A DNA stretch of 64,000 nt from Panaeolus papilionaceus (Eukaryota > Basidiomycota > Agaricomycetes > Agaricales): the NCBI GenBank assembly GCA_015501605.1, contig JADNRZ010000031.1, positions 124,001 to 188,000 of the forward strand, in the 5' to 3' direction. This document shows positions 46,516 to 56,129 of this stretch, in pieces (the stretch's first letter is position 1; each line of letters opens with the position of its first letter). A program made the translations under genes and the position numbers. The notes under the pieces were generated by a model that made no database searches, was not told the origin of the DNA, and was given only the letters and a program-made list of their open reading frames with translations.

Positions 46516-47616
46516 ATGACATTTACCTCCTACCTGTTACTTATCCTTTTGAATTTCATCCTTCACGGTTTCTTGAATTATCACTTACATCACCGCTACA
46601 TCCTTCCTCTCACAGAACCCAAAGGACGTTACCTCTCGCCATCACCCTCACCAGAACCCCATCACCCCGATATCCCAGGTACCTCCACTTCCCGTTTTGG
46701 TACTCGCGTACCAGGCACCACCCTTGACAGCGCCGCCTACCAAGTTCCCATGAAGGTCCGCAGGATCTTCAAGAACGGGTGGAACGAGCACGTTCCTCTC
46801 ACCGTGCTCACCGACAAATATTGTGCCAAGGAGGCCGAGGATGGCGAGGGCACAACAGAGAGCTTGCTGCGCTTTCAGGACGGTGTCTGGACATCCGTAA
46901 ATAAATCTCTGCCCAACGAGGGAGAAATACAATTATCATTTGATGAATGGTTCCAAGCTTGGAATCGCTTGCTTCAACTCATTAAGCAATATTTTAAGTA
47001 TCCTGAATATCTGATGTGGCATCGTCACTACCTCCGCATTCTCGAAGACGACACTCGCAGTGAAGACTGGGCTCTCTGGAAAGCTTATGACATTACCATT
47101 CGCTGCCGTGCCATCATTGACAAGGAATTTGACCCAAGTAAGATGCAAGAGAAGATCTGGAAACAGCTCTCGCGACGCCAAGATAAACTCCTCATCATGT
47201 CAACTATCAAGTCATCATCTTCAAATCTATCCTCCAACCACAGAAATTCTCGGAGTACTCCCTACACCCGTCACACTGACACCAACGACACATCCGACTC
47301 ACGGAACCAAACCAACCGATTTCGGAACAACCAAAACTCCAAAATTGACCAAGGTTACCGCTGCTTCGTTTGCGGATCCGTCTATCACCCACCAACGAAA
47401 TGCTTCGCCAGATTTCTTTTCAACACGAAAACCCCCGTCTTCCTCTCCAAACCCTCCTCTAGTGGGACCAGGCATGACGCAGATGGCAACATCTACTGTT
47501 ACTCTTGGAATGGACAAGCCCAACGCTGTTCAAACCCTGATACATGCACCAAACGACATGCGTGTACCCTCTGTGGCACTGAAAAGCACAACGCCCAGTG
47601 CTGCCACGCTCTGTAA
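46516..47616 (+). CDS. Ngaro Gag-like protein
   Basis: 366 codons. A hydrophobic start may not be the real N-terminus; MKVRRIFKNGWNEHVPLTVL (from about 46750) looks like the conserved beginning. The middle is helical and charged (FDEWFQAWNRLLQLIKQYFK, EDWALWKAYDITIRCRAIID). The C-terminus has Cys/His clusters: CFVCGSVYHPPTKC, then CYSWNGQAQRCSNPDTC and CTLCGTEKHNAQCC, which suit nucleic-acid binding by a nucleocapsid-like region. The frame ends 50 bp before the RT frame start. In related elements Gag and RT are often read together, so a frameshift may separate them here. Confidence 0.75.
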   Translation: MTFTSYLLLILLNFILHGFLNYHLHHRYILPLTEPKGRYLSPSPSPEPHHPDIPGTSTSRFGTRVPGTTLDSAAYQVPMKVRRIFKNGWNEHVPLTVLTDKYCAKEAEDGEGTTESLLRFQDGVWTSVNKSLPNEGEIQLSFDEWFQAWNRLLQLIKQYFKYPEYLMWHRHYLRILEDDTRSEDWALWKAYDITIRCRAIIDKEFDPSKMQEKIWKQLSRRQDKLLIMSTIKSSSSNLSSNHRNSRSTPYTRHTDTNDTSDSRNQTNRFRNNQNSKIDQGYRCFVCGSVYHPPTKCFARFLFNTKTPVFLSKPSSSGTRHDADGNIYCYSWNGQAQRCSNPDTCTKRHACTLCGTEKHNAQCCHAL

Positions 47617-47666
47617 CCCAGCTTCAAACCTAAATCATCCCTTATTCCCCATCATCACTCCCTTGA

Positions 47667-49271
47667 TTGCTGACGAATGGGAAAAAGCCCTTTTTGACGC
47701 AAATGCCCTTGACGAATTTTCCGATGTTCCACGGTTTTGACATGGGAACCACCTCGGCACTCCCATCTGTATCTTACATTCCACCTAATCATTCCTCTGC
47801 TACATTACACCCTGACACCATAACCCACAGCATTCACCATGAGCTTTCCGAACGGCAGTATACAGGCCCCTTTCACCCCACTCGCCTTGAAGCTCTCATT
47901 GGACCATTCCGCACCTCCCCCTTAGGTCTGGTTCCTAAAACGAATGGCTTAGAATTCCGCTTAATACAGGATTTTTCATACCCACGTAACGATCCTGCCA
48001 TCAATTCTGTCAATAGCTCAATTGACATTGACACCTTCTCATGCAACTGGGGATGCTTTCAGCAGGTCGTTGAGATCATCCTGAATGCCCCCATTGGTAC
48101 CTTAGCAGCGACCCTTGATGTCGATTCCGCATTTCGCAGGTGCCCCATTCACCCATCCCAAATCCGGAATTTCATCGTCAACTGGAACGATCTTTGTTAC
48201 ATTGACCATTGTGCACCCTTTGGTGCCAGCAGTTCTGGTTTCATTTTCGGACACATTGCTGATGCCTTCACCACCATCGCTCGCTCTAAAGGCATTGGAC
48301 CCTCCCTAAACTGGGTCGACGACTTTCTATTCTTCCTTCTTCCCCTCTTAACCGCTCATTTCCCCAATTTCTCCACTTCCTACTCACTCAACGACATCTA
48401 CCAACTTGGAACACAACTCGGCTGGCCATGGAAACTCTCCAAAACCAACCCATTCTCTAACACCTTCAAATATTTAGGCTTCCTCTGGAACATCGCCAAC
48501 AAATCAGTTGAGATACCAGATGAAAAGAAGGAGAAATACCGAGCAAAATTAGCTCTCTGGACACCAAACTCGACATTCACACGTCGCGACGCCGAGAACC
48601 TCCTCGGCACTTTATTACACTGCACCCTCGCAATTCCAGACGGCCGTTCTCGCCTTTCAGCACTCGTACGTTTTGTCACATCTTTCAACGGTACCTCATC
48701 CATCCATATTCGCAAGAAACCCAACTCCACACTCCTTGCTGACATCACATGGTGGTCGTTAACCTTATCGGAACACTTTGCCAGTTCAGTACTTTCCAAA
48801 CCACCACCACAATCGTCTCTCGCCTTCTGGGTTGATGCCTCAACAAGCTGGGGCATTGGCGTCATCTTTGACAACACATGGGATGCATGGAAACTACGAA
48901 ACGGTTGGAATCAAGGTGGGAGGACCATTGGTTGGGCAGAATTCGTTGCAGTGGAACTCGGACTTATTCTTGCCGTTGCACGCGGTCACCATAACACACA
49001 TTTCCTCATTCACTCCGACAACCAAGGTGTCATCCTTGCCTTTCAAAAAGGGCGTTCACGGAGTGCTGAGCAAAACAGTGTTCTCCAGCGGATAAATCAC
49101 ATCCTCACGATGTACTCCATCTGGATCACCTTTGAATATGTCCCGTCGGCCTCCAACTTAGCTGATGCTCCCTCCCGAGGAGAACTTGTCCCTAATCTAC
49201 CTAGATCCTCTTTAAAACTAGATATTCCACCTGACGTTGCCCGATTCATTACTATACCTACATTAGAATAA
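47667..49271 (+). CDS. Ngaro reverse transcriptase/RNase H
   Basis: 534 codons from the first Met. RT motifs: GPFRTSPLGLVPKTNG, FRLIQDFSYPRNDP, ATLDVDSAFRRCPIHP, CAPFGASSSGFIFG and the catalytic NWVDDFLFF. Then a thumb-like region and RNase H with FWVDAST, WAEFVAVELGLILA, HSDNQGVILAFQKG and ASNLADAPSRGE. The conserved lead-in LFDANALDEFSDVP lies in another frame (ending 47740) and HGFDMGTT follows in this frame. So the original frame was probably shifted by one base near 47728, and the RT protein should start upstream. This copy may therefore be defective unless a programmed shift is used. Confidence 0.88.
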   Translation: MLTNGKKPFLTQMPLTNFPMFHGFDMGTTSALPSVSYIPPNHSSATLHPDTITHSIHHELSERQYTGPFHPTRLEALIGPFRTSPLGLVPKTNGLEFRLIQDFSYPRNDPAINSVNSSIDIDTFSCNWGCFQQVVEIILNAPIGTLAATLDVDSAFRRCPIHPSQIRNFIVNWNDLCYIDHCAPFGASSSGFIFGHIADAFTTIARSKGIGPSLNWVDDFLFFLLPLLTAHFPNFSTSYSLNDIYQLGTQLGWPWKLSKTNPFSNTFKYLGFLWNIANKSVEIPDEKKEKYRAKLALWTPNSTFTRRDAENLLGTLLHCTLAIPDGRSRLSALVRFVTSFNGTSSIHIRKKPNSTLLADITWWSLTLSEHFASSVLSKPPPQSSLAFWVDASTSWGIGVIFDNTWDAWKLRNGWNQGGRTIGWAEFVAVELGLILAVARGHHNTHFLIHSDNQGVILAFQKGRSRSAEQNSVLQRINHILTMYSIWITFEYVPSASNLADAPSRGELVPNLPRSSLKLDIPPDVARFITIPTLE

Positions 49272-49550
49272 TTAGTACCTCTCTCACTATACTTCGCGCT
49301 GCTTAATGTCGCCGCTACTCACATCATTCCCCTTTTCCCTTTTTTGGCCACGTATCATCAACCATCACTCATTCCAATTCACATCCTTTTCTTCACCTCC
49401 ACCTTCACTCTCTTCATCTTCCATTACTCATATTACAATTTTTATTCACAACCTCTCAATGCCACCATATCGCTTTCCTCGTTTGAGACCTCACAAAAGA
49501 AAGCACGGTCCCAGTAAGGCACCACAAGTCGACACGTCATCACAAAACCA

Positions 49551-50612
49551 ATGAAGCGATCTCTCTCTAAGTCTCTTACTGTTCCATCCTACTCTCTACC
49601 TGTTTCTGACCAAGATAACATATTACTCGCCCTCAACAAGTGCTACGCTGCATCCACCCTAAACTCCCACTTGAGAACTGTACAACATTACTCCACCTTC
49701 TGCGACGAGCGAGAAATTCCGTTAAAACTGCGCTTCCCCGCCCACGAAGTCATCTTACTAGCATATGCTGCCTCCCACATTGGACGTTTCGCTGGTGGAA
49801 CTGCCAGACACCGCATAAGTGCTCTTAAAACATATCATGACATCCACAATCTCCCATGGAACGGCTCTCCCCACCTCACCAAGGTGCTAAACGGGGTCTC
49901 CTTTCACGCTCCCCCGTCTAGCTCACGACCACCTCGCTCACCAATCTCCACCACCATGCTCAAACACCTCCTTAACAAGCTAAACCTGGACAGCCCGCTA
50001 GACGCATGTGTCGCAGCCTGTGCGTGCACAGCCTTTTGGGGTCAATGTCGCCTCGGAGAATTACTGCCCGCCAGCTCAACTGCATCTATGTCACCAGCAG
50101 TCCCTACTCAAGATCACCTCACACGCTCAGCGTCAAAGCGGGCCAATTCCCACTCATATGAACTACTTCTCCCTTCCACCAAGACAAACCGCCGTGGCCA
50201 AACCATCACAATTCTCAAACAAAACCATGCCACCGACCCACTCTCTCTCCTACAACATCACCTTGCTATCAACAACCCCCCGCGCACATCCAACCTCTTT
50301 AGCTACGCGTCATCATCACACACGAAGCCAATCGCACTCTCGAAAAGAAGATTCCTGGCCAGATGCAACGCCATCTGGTCCCACCTTGGATATCCTCGTA
50401 TTACTGGCCACAGTTTCCGCATTGGCGGAACTTCCAAACTCCTAGCCTCTGGTGTTCCACCAGACGTGGTCAAGACCATGGGGAGATGGTCGTCTGACTC
50501 ATTCCTACGCTACTGGCGACATCTAGACAAGATTGCTCCTGCGCAAACACCCCACTCACGCCGCAAACGGCACAACTCCCTACAACACCTTCATCACGCC
50601 CATCGCTCATAA
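49551..50612 (+). CDS. Ngaro tyrosine recombinase
   Basis: 353 codons. The N-terminal SAM-like core-binding region includes YAASTLNSHLRTVQHYSTFC, and the catalytic domain follows. The catalytic set is visible: Arg in WGQCRLGELLP (about residue 167), His-x-x-Arg in GHSFRIGGTS (about 287), Trp in MGRWSSD and the Tyr nucleophile in FLRYWR (about 321). This is the integrase of DIRS/Ngaro retrotransposons, expected to insert a circular DNA at the A/B joint. The ATG overlaps the TGA of a short upstream frame (49306-49554) as ATGA. Confidence 0.92.
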   Translation: MKRSLSKSLTVPSYSLPVSDQDNILLALNKCYAASTLNSHLRTVQHYSTFCDEREIPLKLRFPAHEVILLAYAASHIGRFAGGTARHRISALKTYHDIHNLPWNGSPHLTKVLNGVSFHAPPSSSRPPRSPISTTMLKHLLNKLNLDSPLDACVAACACTAFWGQCRLGELLPASSTASMSPAVPTQDHLTRSASKRANSHSYELLLPSTKTNRRGQTITILKQNHATDPLSLLQHHLAINNPPRTSNLFSYASSSHTKPIALSKRRFLARCNAIWSHLGYPRITGHSFRIGGTSKLLASGVPPDVVKTMGRWSSDSFLRYWRHLDKIAPAQTPHSRRKRHNSLQHLHHAHRS

Positions 50613-50755
50613 CATACATCTCCTGACCTTCATACTCATATACCACTCTGTTACTCCCCCCTACTCCTATTTATTTTTCACATTAATTACGCGGTCATCG
50701 CCGCCGTTGGGGCGAGCCGTGGCTGTCGACGGCTGGGCGGCCTTCTTCCCGCTGT

Positions 50756-50885
50756 GGGGCGCATCCGTCCACATCCTCGGCTCTCACACTGGGTCGGGAA
50801 ACCGGTTCCACAACCGCTTTCCGCTCCCATTCCCCAACCACTCCTACCTACATACTCCTGGTCTCGCAACGGAAGACGCAAGATG
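50756..50885 (+). repeat. Ngaro repeat B1
   Basis: 130 bp beginning GGGGCGCATCCGTCCACATC and ending CGCAAGATG, identical to B2 (51145-51274) as far as I compared. It joins A2 directly at GATG|AGAAG. Confidence 0.93.
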
Positions 50886-51052
50886 AGAAGATCTGTGCCC
50901 GCACAGATCTGTCTTCTTGGTCACGTGTGCGAGACCACATTCCACGTCCACGTCCTCTCTCTCCTTTCCCTTACTTACTCATTTATTCTACTCTGTAAAA
51001 CCACGGCGCTCGTCCTAGCTCGCGTCCGTGGTTCATATTTACCTTTATTCTT
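50886..51052 (+). repeat. Ngaro repeat A2
   Basis: 167-bp copy of A1. The B1/A2 joint is the internal template for the ends of a circular intermediate. The AGATCTGTGC dyad is repeated at 50889-50910. Confidence 0.93.
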
Positions 51053-51144
51053 TTTGCCCACCCTCCACATTCCCCCTTTTTTCCTTCATGTGTCTTCTTC
51101 TTCCTTGCTGACTATGTGTACGTAGGTAGCGAGAGCCGTCGATG

Positions 51145-51274
51145 GGGGCGCATCCGTCCACATCCTCGGCTCTCACACTGGGTCGGGAAACCGGTTCCAC
51201 AACCGCTTTCCGCTCCCATTCCCCAACCACTCCTACCTACATACTCCTGGTCTCGCAACGGAAGACGCAAGATG
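51145..51274 (+). repeat. Ngaro repeat B2 (3' terminus)
   Basis: 130-bp copy of B1 that ends the element at CGCAAGATG. The next base (51275) is the G that pairs with codon Trp-Thr-Pro of the interrupted transposase on the minus strand. Confidence 0.93.
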
Positions 51275-52341
51275 GGTGTCCAAAACTCCTCGTATGGTGC
51301 AGTGTGAAATTCAGATGATGCGTGCTCTGAGTAGCATGAAGTAATGACCTCAGTAAGGCTACGATGCAGCAACCCTTCTACCTTGTGAACTGGTGCGGTC
51401 TCCTCAGATGATGATTTATAACGAGGGTGTGGGAGATGAATAGAAACAGAAGATTGCTTCCAACCTTCCTTCAATGGCTGCCCTGCAGTGATCGAGATAT
51501 CCAGCTGACGTGCTGACTTTGCGGCATTGAAGTCTCGAAGGTCCTCTTTACGGAAATCCTTGGAACCAATGACATTGTGAGCCAAGACATTCATATCATT
51601 GAGGGATTTACTGTTTCCACTGTTGAAGTACCATGACATTAATAGCTCCTCCGTTTTGGTTGCATAAGGAGACACAGAGAGCTGTTTCTCGATGTCAGCA
51701 GTTGGGTTGGGGAAAGGGCCAGGTGGAGGTGGTGCATTAGGGTCTGAATGAAGCGAGTCCGGTGATGAGAGATCAAAGGCAGGGTTGTCAGATACACGGT
51801 GGATGTTGAAGTCGGCATCAGGGATATAGGAAGGGGTCTTGTCATGGTATACGCGATAGACGCCAAAGCTATTTGTCTCCGTTTGACAGTGCACATCTTG
51901 ATTAGGATTGGGCGCTACTTCTTGTGCAATACCTTCGAGTGTTGGAGGTAGGGGCGGTAATTCATCAGAGTGGGATTCAGGAATAAAGCTATGAGAGGTT
52001 GAAAGACGGAGACGTTGATGCTAATGAAGAAATATATGAATATTGTATTTCAATGACACATAAAAATCATATCATACAGGTGATGAATCCTGTTGACCGA
52101 GCGTAGATTGCGGGCCTGGCCCAGTGGGGTGATCAGAGAAGTGAGAAGGTTGAGGTGGGTTCAAATTTGCCATTGCAGGAGGGGGTTGTAGAGGCTGAGG
52201 TTTTATTTTTCGGCTTGATTTATACTTGTAGCAGTTTCTACGGTGATTTTTGAGTGCACCAAGTGTTGGACAATGTTTTCCACATATGCAGGTATTACTT
52301 TCACTGCCAGATGGCTTGTTACTGGAACCTGCGTCGTCCAT
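51275..52341 (-). pseudogene. Plavaka transposase, 5' part (exons 1-2)
   Basis: Exon 1 (52078-52341) starts MDDAGSSNKPSG and has a zinc-finger-like CICGKHCPTLGALKNHRRNC, typical at the N-terminus of Plavaka transposases. Exon 2 (51275-52020) starts HQRLRLSTSHSFIPES and continues through RVYHDKTPSYIPDADF, LLMSWYFNSGNSKSLNDMN and FHTAPYEEFWTP, where the Ngaro element cuts it in phase 2. The next host codon continues at 45170. Both introns and the joint keep the frame. Confidence 0.88.
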
Positions 52342-52646
52342 TTATGAGTGAAATATAAGAAATGTAAGGGGTGTTATGGTGTCAAACAGTCGTTTTCATC
52401 TGGAAGTGATACATATTTATAGGATTTGTTCGTCACTTGTGGAGTTTAATTTGTTCCTACTCGTTTATCTCTATAGCCGCTCAAAACACGATGCAATTAT
52501 GTTGGACTATGAAGCTACTCAATGTGTTCTATGGTGAACGAGAACAGGAAGCGCTCATGTGACTATGAATTGAGTTTTGAAGACGTGTTCAAGAAGCGGA
52601 GTTTAAATTGCATCTTTCTCCTGAACCATGACCATCTCCTTCGGTC
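52342..52646. promoter_or_regulatory. Divergent intergenic region between transposase and DUF6698-like gene
   Basis: About 300 bp separate the two start codons, which face away from each other. It must hold both promoters if each gene is transcribed from its nearest upstream sequence. No clear TATA box or repeat stands out; CCTACTCGTTTATCTCTATAG is near the centre. Confidence 0.45.
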
Positions 52647-54697
52647 ATGACACGTCCCATTGATTCTACAACCACTACAGGAGCAAAGCAGGCACTCCTT
52701 ATTCAATTACTCGAGGACTCTGGTATTCCTACCAACAAATCCGAGTAAGTATTCATATTATTTCCCTCTAACACCTCACTGAAGGCGGGTTTAATTGGTC
52801 CTAGAGCTCTTGCCAACGAATTAATATGCAAGTTTAAATGGATTGCGAGATCCATTTCAATGTATTTTGATACATCTCGTGTCCTCACTGCATATGAGGA
52901 GCGGGATGAAAAGCCGCAAGTCATGATTAAATCCGCAGAGGTTCACACATACTAACTCAAGATTTTTATACAGTGGAACCGACGCGGAGAAGAAGCAATA
53001 CAACCAATTCATCGCTCTTCATCCCAGTATTCCGGATTTTATCAAGTTTATCGTTGCAGATGAGGATCTCATTGATGATCTAGGAAAAGTGGTAAGTATT
53101 CTTTTTTTTTCCCGCATATATGCACATTTTTTCTCATAGATTGGTTCCACAGATTGATCACCATATCAGCGAGGCAAAGAATAGCGATACCAACACACTG
53201 AGGCACCTCATCACCAAAATTCTACCAGAGAACCCAAACCGAGACGTTATCGACCCCCCGCTTACAGGCAAGAGCAAGAGCGAAAGAGGGTTCAATCATA
53301 AGATGACGGGGGCTCTCCTCTGTCCTCTCTCTCTTCGTGCTGAGTATGATCGGGATCCAGGGTGCGTCACCCTTTAATCTTTTATTTTCTATGATAACTG
53401 ATCTGATTATAGCGATTTCAATGACAAGGTGAACGCTGGCGAAATTACTATCAAACTCGACGACTACCCCTCCGGTTTCTATCCACCTAAGACCCAATAT
53501 GATCACGACTTCATTGAAGAGAAACTTTTCCAGGGATACCCTTTCATTCGTGTACGTTATATCTCTATTTATATTGAAAGCTTCTGATGCGTGTTTTCAG
53601 GCATTGAGAGCTATATTTTCGGGGGAGGAATCAGCGCTTGACGGCAAACGCTCAGCTGCCAAGGCATCACAAGCAGAAATGCATGGCCTTGCTCGTGTTA
53701 CACCTGAAGCGGTCGCATATACGGGGGTTCATGTAAGTTTCTATTGTTCTTTATATCGTCTATTGTCTCTAATCACTTGATAGCTTGTTTTTGCGCTCAC
53801 TGACATCGAGAACTGGGCCGTCGCTCATCATAGCAGCCTCAATTTCGCCAAGTTTCATGCTGACATGGTCCGGATCTTTGCTGATCCAGAGGATGAGTGG
53901 GGTACCGAAACCCTCGATTATCTCACAAGGTAAGCTGCTATACTCTCTTTCTTGTCTCTCTGATGTTAGCATTTCTAGCAAACTCCCCAAGCTCCGAAAA
54001 AAGCAGGCGAAGAGAAAGCGCCCTGTCGATGACGAGGATAGTGATGGTGAAAAGGAGAGTGCTACGACAAGGTCTTTGAAGAATAGGCAGGCTAGAAGGG
54101 CTCAGAGGGCAGCAGCGGTGCGTGTCTGGTCTTTTCATCATAATATCTGTCTAACATGTATTCACCTAGGAACAGGAACGTCAGGACCATCCGGAACGAG
54201 TTGCTGAGCCACACCCACCAGCAGCGCCCGTTGCGCCAGCACCTGCGGCACCCCTACCAGCTCCTCCACGCACTCCATGTCCCAACAATAATGAGGACAA
54301 CGACGAAACACCCCCACACCATCATCAAACCCAGCGCCATGTTGTCCGAAGTCCTTCACGCTCCCCCACACCTGAGTTTGACCAACCCGACCAACCACCA
54401 CCATCTTCGTCCCCTGGTCCCCAGTCCTCTCCTCCACGACCACCGCCTGGACTCATGGGTCCACCGCCACTCCCTCGTTACCCGCACACACTTCGAGAGC
54501 TTACCAACGAGCTCAGGAACTCGCGACCCAGCTTCATGAACCGTAATCGGTCGCCAACTCAGGCCGACTCGTCTCATATTCCATTACCAAATCCATCATC
54601 GCGACGCAGCACTCTGCGAGACCGAACTGGTACCAAGGCAACTGCATCATCAACTAGAACGACTGCAGGAAAGTCTTCAAAGCCTCGTCGGAAGTAG
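52647..54697 (+). CDS. DUF6698-like protein carried by the Plavaka element
   Basis: Exons by eye: 52647-52744, 52805 to about 52940, 52974-53091, 53153-53361, 53413-53551, 53601-53732, 53784-53929, 53979-54117, 54170-54697. The exon 2/3 joint does not phase cleanly, so that boundary is uncertain. The core (FIKFIVADEDLIDDLGKV, GFNHKMTGALLCPLSLRAEY, GYPFIRALRAIFSG, AEMHGLARVTPEAVAYTGVH, LVFALTDIENWAVAHHSS, FADPEDEWGTETLDYLT) resembles the basidiomycete DUF6698 family, whose function is unknown. A basic segment (KLRKKQAKRKRPVD) and a long Pro/Arg/Ser-rich tail follow. It lies within the transposon and diverges from the transposase, so it may act in transposition or its control; that is inferred. 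Confidence 0.75.
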
Positions 54698-55378
54698 GGT
54701 ATGCTTTATATTGTTTCCATCGCTTGTTGATTGTGTCGTATTATTATTACTATTCTTATTATTCTCATTGCTCACTCATTTTGGTCTCGTTGCTATTTGC
54801 TATGTTGTACTTTTTGAACCTCGTTTCCTCACCACTCGCTTAGTCTTGCTCTCGTCTTTGCCTTATCAATGCTCTGGTGCTTCATACACATGTACTGTAG
54901 ATACTACTGATAATTCTACATGATTTTCTTGCTCTATTATGTGTGATGGCGATGTATAAGCGAGCGAAACCATAATTCCTGTCCATACATGAGCTAACAC
55001 AGTAACAAGACTTGACTTTGGGTATATACTCGAAGGAGTATTCTATAGCCATATACGGGACCACATCCATACACAATGGGACCAGACGGGTATGACCTTG
55101 CTAATGCATAGAGTTCTTGTAAACCTTACATAGGACGTGCGATGGGCATGGCAATGCAATTGGACGCAAACCCTGTGTTCCATGGGAACTCGATACAAGG
55201 TGAAATATGACGAAGCCTGACTTCCTCTCATACATTAAGAGGCTTCAATATACCGCTCATGACACATTGTATTTCCTGGTGGAGTATATAATTATAGGTG
55301 AGGTCAGTATATCACTAGGTATAGGACTTATAACGATTCACCTAATTCTTAGATGCAGTATCATGCAGGCAGTGTATT
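54698..55378. other. Plavaka terminal region, no gene
   Basis: This is the 3' flank of the DUF6698-like gene to the right end of the element. No coding sequence is evident. On the minus strand it shows weak similarity to the other end (for example CGTCCAATTGCATTGC against CGTCCAATCCATTGC), but the outermost bases AATACACTGCC and ATTGCCCCG do not match. Confidence 0.5.
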
Positions 55379-56129
55379 ATCACAAATGATGCCACATGCC
55401 TTAAAAACGTCGTCTCTGAGCTGTCCATAGTTGGATTCAGCACGTTGAAGCACATGCTCAGTGTGCAGTTTATCCCACATAGTCGTTACAATAACGAAAG
55501 CTGTGCGGCAACTGGACGGTTGTAGCATTGTTGTTATCAAATCTATGGTTCTGCGCTTGGTACCAGGCATCCGTGTGTCGGTGATTGGGGTCAGGAAGAG
55601 AATTTTGTCATATGATATGTCTCTAGAGGAATCTCAGTTCACAATCTATGAATGGAGACGGTACTGGTATACCTTCCAACGTCCGCACCACTCCCAAGCA
55701 CACCCACACTGGAAATCTTGGGGTCACAAAACCCAGGGGTATCAATCAGGTAGACTGGTCTGTCCCTTTCTTCCTCTTGAAACAGAACATTCACCACCTG
55801 GTACGCGGAGGCCTTTTGCGTGAATCCAGCTAATTGGTCCTTTGATATACCCAAGTCCTGAGAATCCCCTGCTATCGCTTGGATGAACTATCATACGTAT
55901 GCTACTGTTATTGTGATGGCGAAGGATAGACGACTGTACTTACGCCACTTTTCCCAGCGCCTGTAGGTCCCCATAGGCTACCAAGGACGGGGTTTCAGCT
56001 AGTGGCACAGGAACATCATTCACGAGGGACTCACTGATATACCAATGCGTCTTCTGGTAGTTTCTCATTCATAGGTTTGACAGAAATATCACCTATGATC
56101 TTCAAATGGATATATTCGGGGAGGCTCAT
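55379..56129 (-). pseudogene. Split P-loop GTPase, 5' half (exons 1-4)
   Basis: Exons: 56035-56129 (MSLPEYIHLKIIGDISVKPM), 55944-55977 (Walker A, LWGPTGAGKSG), 55673-55887 (FIQAIAGDSQDLGISKDQLA to DTPGF) and exon 4 from 55622 (DISYDKILFLTPITDTRMPG, then VTTMWDKLHTE). Homology ends in ATCACAAA at 55379-55386, the right copy of the target duplication. The rest of the gene is at 40563-41063. Lengths 95+34+215+745 add to 1089, or 363 codons, once the insert is taken out. The gene was probably functional when hit. Confidence 0.9.

Larger units (their letters stand above)
45171..51274 (+). mobile_element. Ngaro-type tyrosine-recombinase retrotransposon
   Basis: The 6.1-kb element has the split direct repeats of Ngaro elements: A1 (45171-45337), internal genes, B1 (50756-50885) joined to A2 (50886-51052), then B2 (51145-51274). 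It codes for a SAP-domain acidic protein, a Gag-like protein, RT/RNase H and a tyrosine recombinase. It sits inside the Plavaka transposase frame. Host sequence ...TGGACACC and CAATCCC... (minus strand) joins with nothing missing and nothing duplicated. That fits recombinase insertion of a circle rather than DDE integration. The A and B copies look identical, so insertion is recent. Confidence 0.93.
41072..55378. mobile_element. Plavaka-type DNA transposon with DUF6698-like gene, carrying a nested Ngaro element
   Basis: The insert is 14.3 kb, or 8.2 kb once the nested element (45171-51274) is removed. It holds a transposase gene on the minus strand (52341 to 42032) and, divergent from it across about 300 bp, a DUF6698-like gene (52647-54697). 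Boundaries come from the 8-bp duplication ATCACAAA and from restoration of the interrupted GTPase frame. Terminal inverted repeats are not evident at the exact ends. A weak, offset inverted similarity (CGTCCAATCCATTGC at about 41166 and CGTCCAATTGCATTGC inverted at about 55160) may be decayed subterminal repeats. Confidence 0.8.

Noticed and set aside
45171..51274. Classification as a DIRS element or a Crypton
   Set aside because: DIRS elements have inverted termini and an internal complementary region, but here the repeats are direct and split (A1, B1-A2, B2). Cryptons lack reverse transcriptase, which is present.
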